Shown here: positions 59,001 through 64,000 of the stretch, in pieces
How the letters are laid out: each line of letters starts with the position of its first letter
How positions within the stretch are numbered: the first letter of the stretch is position 1
NCBI GenBank assembly: GCA_001464315.1
Contig: LNFK01000075.1
Span: forward strand, 62,001-126,000
DNA length: 64,000 bases
Direction: 5' to 3'
Origin: Sphingomonadales bacterium Ga0077559
GTDB taxonomy: Bacteria; Pseudomonadota; Alphaproteobacteria; Sphingomonadales; Sphingomonadaceae
Translations under genes and position numbers: made by a program
The notes under the pieces: model-generated
The model's database searches: none
What the model was told of the DNA's origin: nothing
Seen by the model: only the letters and a program-made list of their open reading frames with translations

Positions 59001-61619
59001 TTATTCGTTGAGATTGGGCCGCAGCCAGCGGGTCGCAGTTGCCATGTCGACATCGCGCCGCGCAGCATATTCAGTGACCTGATCCTCGCCGATCCGCGCA
59101 ACGCCGAAATATTCGGATTGCGGATGGCCAAAGTAAAAACCGCTAACTGCCGCAGTGGGCAGCATCGCAAAACTTTCGGTCAGCGTAATGCCGGTCTTAT
59201 GCGTCGCGTCGAGCAAGTCGAACAGGATCGGTTTCAGGCTATGGTCGGGGCATGCCGGATAGCCGGGTGCTGGCCGGATACCGCGATATTCTTCGCGGTT
59301 GAGCGCTTCCATCGTGAACTGCTCGTCGGGCGCATAGGCCCAGAGATCCTTGCGAACATGCTCGTGCATCCGTTCGGCAAAGGCCTCGGCCAAGCGATCG
59401 GCGAGCGCCTTCAACATGATGTCGGAGTAATCGTCGATACTCGCCTTGAACTGTGCTAGATGCGTGCCGATACCGTGACCCGTGGTCACCGCAAAACCGC
59501 CAATCCAATCGCCATAGGGGCTGACAAAATCGGCAAGGCACATATTGGCCCTGCCCTCGCGCTTGGCGATTTGCTGGCGCAGGAACGGCAGGCGGATGTG
59601 CGCTTCGGTCTGTTCGCAATAGACCACAACATCGTCGCCATCGCGCCAGCACGGCCAAAGGCCTGCTACGCCCTTGGCGCGGAGCCATTTTTCGTTGACG
59701 ATCTTGTCGAGCATCGCATTGGCATCAGCGAACAGACTGGTCGCGCTTTCGCCCACAACCGGGTCAGTCAGAATCGCCGGATAATTACCATGCAATTCCC
59801 ACGCGCGGAAAAAGGGCGTCCAGTCGATATAATTGCGCAAGTCGGCGAGGTCCCAATCGTCATAGACATGGACGCCGGGCTTCGCGGGAGGTGCAGGCTT
59901 CAGGCTTTCGTCGATTTCAAAGCTATTGGCGCGGGCCTCTTCAAGCGTTGCGAGCGGCTTTGCGGTCTTGCCGGCGCGGGCATCGCGGATATGCTCATAT
60001 TCGGCGCGGGTGTCGGCGACGAACTTATCAGCCATCGTATCGCTGACGAGCGTTCCAGCAACACCCACCGCCCGTGAAGCGTCAAGGACGTGAATGACGG
60101 GACCGGAATACACCGGCTCAATGCGAAGCGCTGTGTGCGTTTTCGACGTGGTTGCACCGCCGATCATCAGCGGCATAGTCATCCCTGCCTTCTGCATTTC
60201 CTCGGCAACGGTCACCATCTCGTCGAGCGAAGGCGTGATCAGCCCGGAAAGCCCGATCATATCAGCGTCATTTTCATTGGCAGCTTTAAGAATATCGGGC
60301 CACGATACCATCACACCCAGATCAACAATTTCAAAGCCATTGCACTGAAGCACTACGCCAACGATATTCTTACCGATGTCATGGACGTCGCCCTTTACGG
60401 TCGCCATTATGATCTTGCCCTTGCCCTTCGCGCCAACCTCTTTTTCGGCCTCGATATAGGGGAAGAGATGCGCGACAGCTTTCTTCATCACGCGCGCCGA
60501 TTTGACCACCTGCGGCAGGAACATTTTGCCAGAGCCGAACAGGTCGCCGACGACATTCATGCCGTCCATTAGCGGGCCTTCGATGACCTCGATAGGTCGG
60601 CCATTTGCAGCCTTGATCGCCAGCCGAGCTTCTTCAGTGTCGTCGACAATATGCGCGTCGATACCCTTGACGAGCGCATGTTCGAGGCGTTTCTTAACTT
60701 CCCAGCCGCGCCATTCGGCCTCGGCCTTTTCCTGCGCGACGTCGGTACCTCGATATTTTTCGGCCAGCGTAATTAGCCGTTCGGTCGCGTCGGGATCGCG
60801 GTTGAGGATGACATCTTCGCAAGCCAAGCGCAGTTCGGGATCGATATCGTCATAGATATCGAGTTGGCCTGCGTTGACGATTGCCATGTCCAATCCGGCG
60901 GGAATGGCGTGATACAGAAAGATCGAGTGCATCGCTCGGCGCACGGGTTCGTTGCCCCTGAACGAAAAGGACAGGTTCGATAGCCCACCCGAATAATGCG
61001 CATGCGGGCACAGGACGCGCAGTTCTTTCAGCGCCTCGATGAAATCGACGCCGTAATTATTATGCTCCTCGATTCCGGTCGCCACCGCGAAAATATTGGG
61101 GTCGAAAATAATGTCTTCTGGCGGAAAACCGATGCCGATGAGCAAGTCATACGCGCGCTTGCAAATCTCGACCTTGCGTTCTTTCGTGTCGGCCTGTCCG
61201 GTCTCATCGAACGCCATGACGACTGCGGCTGCACCATAAGCCATGCACAATCGGGCATGGTACAGGAACTGCTCCTCGCCTTCCTTCATCGAGATCGAAT
61301 TGACGATCGGCTTACCCGAAACGCATTTCAGACCCGCCTCGATGACGCTCCATTTGGAACTGTCGATCATCAACGGCACCCGCGCGATGTCTGGCTCGGC
61401 CGCGATGCGTTTGATGAACGTCGTCATCGCCTCGTGCGCATCAAGCAAGCCTTCATCCATATTGATGTCGACGATCTGCGCGCCGTTTTCGACCTGATCG
61501 CGCGCGACCTCGACCGCCGCTTCATAGTCGCCGCTAAGGATAAGCTTCTTGAATTTGGCGCTACCGGTAACGTTGGTGCGCTCGCCAATATTGACGAAAC
61601 GGGAGGAGGATATGTTCAT
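59001..61619 (-). CDS. metH: Methionine synthase, cobalamin-dependent, pterin/cobalamin/activation part
   Basis: The 872-residue protein covers the last three modules of MetH. The folate-binding module has [20 protein letters not shown] and [19 protein letters not shown]. The cobalamin module has the D-x-H-x2-G motif in [17 protein letters not shown]. The C-terminal reactivation domain has AdoMet-binding [15 protein letters not shown]. The homocysteine module is a separate ORF at 61634. It transfers a methyl group from methyltetrahydrofolate to homocysteine through B12. It lies 14 bp downstream of its partner ORF. Confidence 0.95.
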   Translation of the reverse strand: MNISSSRFVNIGERTNVTGSAKFKKLILSGDYEAAVEVARDQVENGAQIVDINMDEGLLDAHEAMTTFIKRIAAEPDIARVPLMIDSSKWSVIEAGLKCVSGKPIVNSISMKEGEEQFLYHARLCMAYGAAAVVMAFDETGQADTKERKVEICKRAYDLLIGIGFPPEDIIFDPNIFAVATGIEEHNNYGVDFIEALKELRVLCPHAHYSGGLSNLSFSFRGNEPVRRAMHSIFLYHAIPAGLDMAIVNAGQLDIYDDIDPELRLACEDVILNRDPDATERLITLAEKYRGTDVAQEKAEAEWRGWEVKKRLEHALVKGIDAHIVDDTEEARLAIKAANGRPIEVIEGPLMDGMNVVGDLFGSGKMFLPQVVKSARVMKKAVAHLFPYIEAEKEVGAKGKGKIIMATVKGDVHDIGKNIVGVVLQCNGFEIVDLGVMVSWPDILKAANENDADMIGLSGLITPSLDEMVTVAEEMQKAGMTMPLMIGGATTSKTHTALRIEPVYSGPVIHVLDASRAVGVAGTLVSDTMADKFVADTRAEYEHIRDARAGKTAKPLATLEEARANSFEIDESLKPAPPAKPGVHVYDDWDLADLRNYIDWTPFFRAWELHGNYPAILTDPVVGESATSLFADANAMLDKIVNEKWLRAKGVAGLWPCWRDGDDVVVYCEQTEAHIRLPFLRQQIAKREGRANMCLADFVSPYGDWIGGFAVTTGHGIGTHLAQFKASIDDYSDIMLKALADRLAEAFAERMHEHVRKDLWAYAPDEQFTMEALNREEYRGIRPAPGYPACPDHSLKPILFDLLDATHKTGITLTESFAMLPTAAVSGFYFGHPQSEYFGVARIGEDQVTEYAARRDVDMATATRWLRPNLNE

Positions 61620-61633
61620 TTTATCGTTTCAGT

Positions 61634-62680
61634 TTACGCAGCCATCACGAAAGGTTCGAGGCCTGCTAATGTGGTTAAGGTGGGAGCTGCGGGGATTTGA
61701 CGTGGCGCTCGGTCTTCGACGGCTTTGGCAATCGCCGCGATATGCGCAGGCGTCGTACCACAGCACCCGCCGACGATATTCACCAGTCCATCGTCAAGCC
61801 ACTGCCCGATGAGCGCCGCTGTCGTTTCAGGTAGTTCGTCATATTCGGCCAGATCATTTGGCAATCCCGCATTGGGATAGGCCATGACGAGTGCGTTAGC
61901 TTGTTTCGATAAAGCCGCCAGATGCGGGCGCAATAGATCTGCACCGAACGAACAATTCAGGCCGATGGTGAGCGGCTTTACATGACGGATCGCCGCCCAA
62001 AATGCCTCGACTGTATGCCCTGACAGGTTCCGGCCTGCCATGTCGGTGATCGTCATCGAAATCATCAATGGCACGTCGCGACCCGAAGCTTGCGCCGCTT
62101 CCTGCGCCGCCATGGCTGCGCATTTGGCGTTGAGCGTATCGAAAATTGTTTCAATCAACAGGAAATCAACACCACCTTCGATTAGCGCATCGCACTGTTC
62201 GCGGTAGACATCTTTGAGATAATCAAAATCAATCTCGCGGTAGCCCGGGTCATTAACATCGGGGGATAACGACAATGTCTTGTTGGTCGGGCCGATCGAA
62301 CCAGCGACAAAACGCCTTTTGCCGTCTTTGGCTTCAGCTTCATCACAGCATTCGCGCGCGACTTTGGCGGAAACCAGATTAAGTTCGCGGACCAGATGTT
62401 CGCAGCCATAATCGGCCATGCTGATCTTGGTGCCGCTGAACGTATTGGTTTCGATCATATCGGCACCCGCGTCGAGATAGGCGCTATGGATGGCCTTTAT
62501 GATATCGGGCCGGGTAATCGACAAAAGGTCATTATTGCCCTTCTGGTCGTGCGTGACTTCGAGCAAGCCGCGATAATCCGCTTCGGTCAGCTTATAGCTC
62601 TGAATCGCAGTGCCGTAACCGCCGTCGAATACGAGGATCTGCTTTGCAGCCCTCGCAACAAACTCTTCGCGGGCGCTCAT
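61634..62680 (-). CDS. Methionine synthase homocysteine-binding part
   Basis: The 348-residue homocysteine S-methyltransferase domain has the zinc cysteines in [14 protein letters not shown] and [11 protein letters not shown], with [19 protein letters not shown] near the start. In E. coli this is the N-terminal module of one MetH chain. Here it is a separate ORF, as also seen in other alphaproteobacteria. It is followed by the rest of MetH and preceded by metF with a four-base overlap, so all three are cotranscribed. Confidence 0.93.
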   Translation of the reverse strand: MSAREEFVARAAKQILVFDGGYGTAIQSYKLTEADYRGLLEVTHDQKGNNDLLSITRPDIIKAIHSAYLDAGADMIETNTFSGTKISMADYGCEHLVRELNLVSAKVARECCDEAEAKDGKRRFVAGSIGPTNKTLSLSPDVNDPGYREIDFDYLKDVYREQCDALIEGGVDFLLIETIFDTLNAKCAAMAAQEAAQASGRDVPLMISMTITDMAGRNLSGHTVEAFWAAIRHVKPLTIGLNCSFGADLLRPHLAALSKQANALVMAYPNAGLPNDLAEYDELPETTAALIGQWLDDGLVNIVGGCCGTTPAHIAAIAKAVEDRAPRQIPAAPTLTTLAGLEPFVMAA

Positions 62681-63618
62681 GCCGCCTTCTCCTGCGCTAT
62701 TGCCGCAGGGCGTTTACCGAGCAAATGGCAAATAGCGTAAGACAGTTCTGCGCGGTTAAGCGTGTAAAAATGGAAATCTCGCACCCCGCCCGCATAAAGT
62801 CGGCGGCACATTTCAGCGGCAATCGTCGCTGCGACCAACTGGCGTGCCGGTGGGTGGTCGTCCAGCCCTTCAAACAGATGTGCCATCCACGTGGGGATAG
62901 CCGTACCTGTCATACTCGACATGCGGGTAATGGCGGCGAAGTTGGACACGGGCATGATGCCCGGTACTATCTCCGCATCGATTCCCGCTGCGGCGACCGC
63001 ATCGCGGAAACGGAAAAATGTTTCAGGTTCGAAAAAGAACTGGGTAATGGCCCGGCTCGCGCCTGCATCGAGTTTGCGTTTCAGAAAATCAATGTCCGTC
63101 GACGCTGACAATGCCTCCGGATGGGTTTCGGGATAGGCGCTGACCGAAATCTCGAAAGGGTGCAGCTTGCGCAAGCCTTCAACCAGTTCAGCGGCGCTCG
63201 CATAGCCATCTGGGTGCGGTATAAATTTGCCGTCGGAATTGGGTGCATCGCCGCGTAGCGCCACAATGTGCCGCACGCCTGCCCGCCAATAGGCGTTGGC
63301 GACGTTGGCAATCTCTGATTTGGAAGCCTCCACGCATGTCAAATGCGCGGCGGCTGGAATATCGGTTTCGCGGGCAATACGCGCCACCGTATTGTGCGTG
63401 CGTTCGCGCGTGGTTCCGCCTGCGCCATATGTAACCGAGACAAAGCGGGGCTGCAGCGGTGCCAATGTGACGACCGAATCCCACAACTGTTCTTCCATCT
63501 TTTCCGTCTTCGGCGGGAAAAATTCAAAACTGATTTCGCAGTCGCCAGCAAGGTCGGCAAATAAAGGTGCCGCCACGGCCCGGCTGGCTTCCTGCATTTG
63601 AGCAAGGGGGAGAATCAT
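62677..63618 (-). CDS. metF: 5,10-methylenetetrahydrofolate reductase
   Basis: The 313-residue flavoprotein has ISFEFFPPKTEKMEEQLWDS (family start), FVSVTYGAGGTTRERTHNTV, HLTCVEASKSEIANVANAYW and LRGDAPNSDGKFI, with TQFFFEPETFFRFRDAVAAA. It makes methyl-THF, the substrate of MetH, from methylene-THF. It overlaps the MetH-N gene by four bases and the upstream methyltransferase gene by four bases, so it sits in the middle of the methionine operon. Confidence 0.95.
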   Translation of the reverse strand: MILPLAQMQEASRAVAAPLFADLAGDCEISFEFFPPKTEKMEEQLWDSVVTLAPLQPRFVSVTYGAGGTTRERTHNTVARIARETDIPAAAHLTCVEASKSEIANVANAYWRAGVRHIVALRGDAPNSDGKFIPHPDGYASAAELVEGLRKLHPFEISVSAYPETHPEALSASTDIDFLKRKLDAGASRAITQFFFEPETFFRFRDAVAAAGIDAEIVPGIMPVSNFAAITRMSSMTGTAIPTWMAHLFEGLDDHPPARQLVAATIAAEMCRRLYAGGVRDFHFYTLNRAELSYAICHLLGKRPAAIAQEKAA

Positions 63619-64000
63619 GCAACTATCCTTAATTTCGGGTTTGGTGCCAATTGCACTTGTCCCTGTTTTTGTCCCATCCAGATTTTTACGGCGAGCGCGC
63701 CGCCATCCAGCGTCACCTGATGCGCCAGATGGACCCCATTGGCCTGAAATGCTTTTCCGATGAGTTCATCGGCGAAGCCCAACCGGGCGTGCGCATGCAC
63801 GGTACGGAGTTCTTCACGATCGTGCGCGGCAAAATCGATGATGATCAGCCTGCCCTTGGATGCCAGTACGCGGACGGCCTCGGCGATTACACCCTCAGGA
63901 TGCTGGGCATAATGCAGAACCTGGTGGAAGATGATGGTGTCAAATTCGCCGTCCGCCAAGGGCAACGCGTTGAAATCGCCCAGCATGATTTCGACTTTAG
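63615..64000 (-). CDS. SAM-dependent methyltransferase (C-terminal part; partial)
   Basis: The gene continues past the end of the window. The visible 127 residues end in QVQLAPNPKLRIVA and show class I methyltransferase motifs: MLGDFNALPLADGEFDTIIF (post-II acidic region) and VLHYAQHPEGVIAEAVRVLA, then GRLIIIDFA. In sphingomonads and rhizobia a gene of this type with an ArsR-like helix-turn-helix at the N-terminus often precedes metF-metH; that N-terminus is outside the window. It overlaps metF by four bases. Confidence 0.85.
   Translation of the reverse strand, partial: KVEIMLGDFNALPLADGEFDTIIFHQVLHYAQHPEGVIAEAVRVLASKGRLIIIDFAAHDREELRTVHAHARLGFADELIGKAFQANGVHLAHQVTLDGGALAVKIWMGQKQGQVQLAPNPKLRIVA

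Noticed and set aside
1-64000. tRNA, rRNA, tmRNA, riboswitches, prophage and insertion sequences
   Set aside because: I looked through the gaps between genes and saw no cloverleaf, no known riboswitch core, no transposase and no integrase. A covariance-model search would be needed to exclude small RNAs.

Overview
The window is a chromosomal segment of an alphaproteobacterium, most likely a member of the Sphingomonadales (Sphingorhabdus/Sphingopyxis-like). The signs are the lptC-lptA-lptB-rpoN order, the short HRDC-less RNase D, the zinc-free L33 and L36 proteins, the tandem DUF3035 lipoproteins behind lspA, methionine synthase encoded as two ORFs after metF, CtrA-type TTAA-N7-TTAAC sites, and short inverted repeats of a kind common in sphingomonads. 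These assignments rest on reading the proteins, not on a database search.

Layout. 1-3.1 kb: end of a bacterial voltage-gated channel, rpmG, a small unknown gene behind a CtrA-like site, a GDT1-type Mn/Ca exporter, Dps and a double cold-shock protein. 3.3-7.6 kb: RNase D, LPS export genes lptC-lptA-lptB, and rpoN. 7.6-12.8 kb: a divergent ATP-grasp/PLP-enzyme pair, a six-TM orphan chemoreceptor and an esterase. 12.9-18.2 kb: rplM-rpsI, two accessory ORFs, cutA, heme A synthase and a group II decarboxylase. 18.2-22.8 kb: an M20 peptidase, merC with a Zur/Fur regulator, and dxs. 22.8-32.3 kb (all minus): lipoproteins, lspA, ileS, a phosphodiesterase, ribF, an M19 dipeptidase, DHFR, purK and purE. 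32.4-37 kb: a diguanylate cyclase, phosphoglycerate mutase, GNAT, an M14 peptidase, a lipoprotein, rpmJ and a HAD protein. 37-42 kb: sucC, etfBA, a TonB-C protein and a transglutaminase. 42-42.6 kb: wreck of an AbrB/Doc toxin-antitoxin pair. 42.6-49 kb: a metallopeptidase-like lipoprotein, nhaA, TauE/SafE with its TIGR02186 partner, and a HerA-like ATPase. 49.2-57.9 kb: an acyl-CoA catabolic cluster with its TetR regulator. 58-64 kb: a beta-helix protein, then the methionine methyl-transfer operon (metH in two parts, metF, a methyltransferase).

How they work together. Most of the window is housekeeping. The clearest coordinated unit is the acyl-CoA cluster: two consecutive transcription units (acyl-CoA dehydrogenase, enoyl-CoA hydratase, acyl-CoA ligase, aldehyde dehydrogenase; then thiolase, SDR, a second hydratase, TetR). 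Each is preceded by a copy of the same 18-bp palindrome TTTAATCG-TACGATTAAA, which suggests one autoregulated TetR regulon. Electrons from the dehydrogenase would go to EtfBA, encoded 10 kb away behind a different palindrome (GCTTGACGTT/AACGTCAAGC).

Less ordinary items are a channel filter reading TLEGW, a Zur-box-like site in front of merC-zur, an EtfA with a rewritten, shortened C-terminus, the toxin-antitoxin remnant, and the uncharacterised ATP-grasp/PLP pair. I found no rRNA, tRNA, CRISPR array, insertion sequence or prophage. No complete novel defence system is visible.
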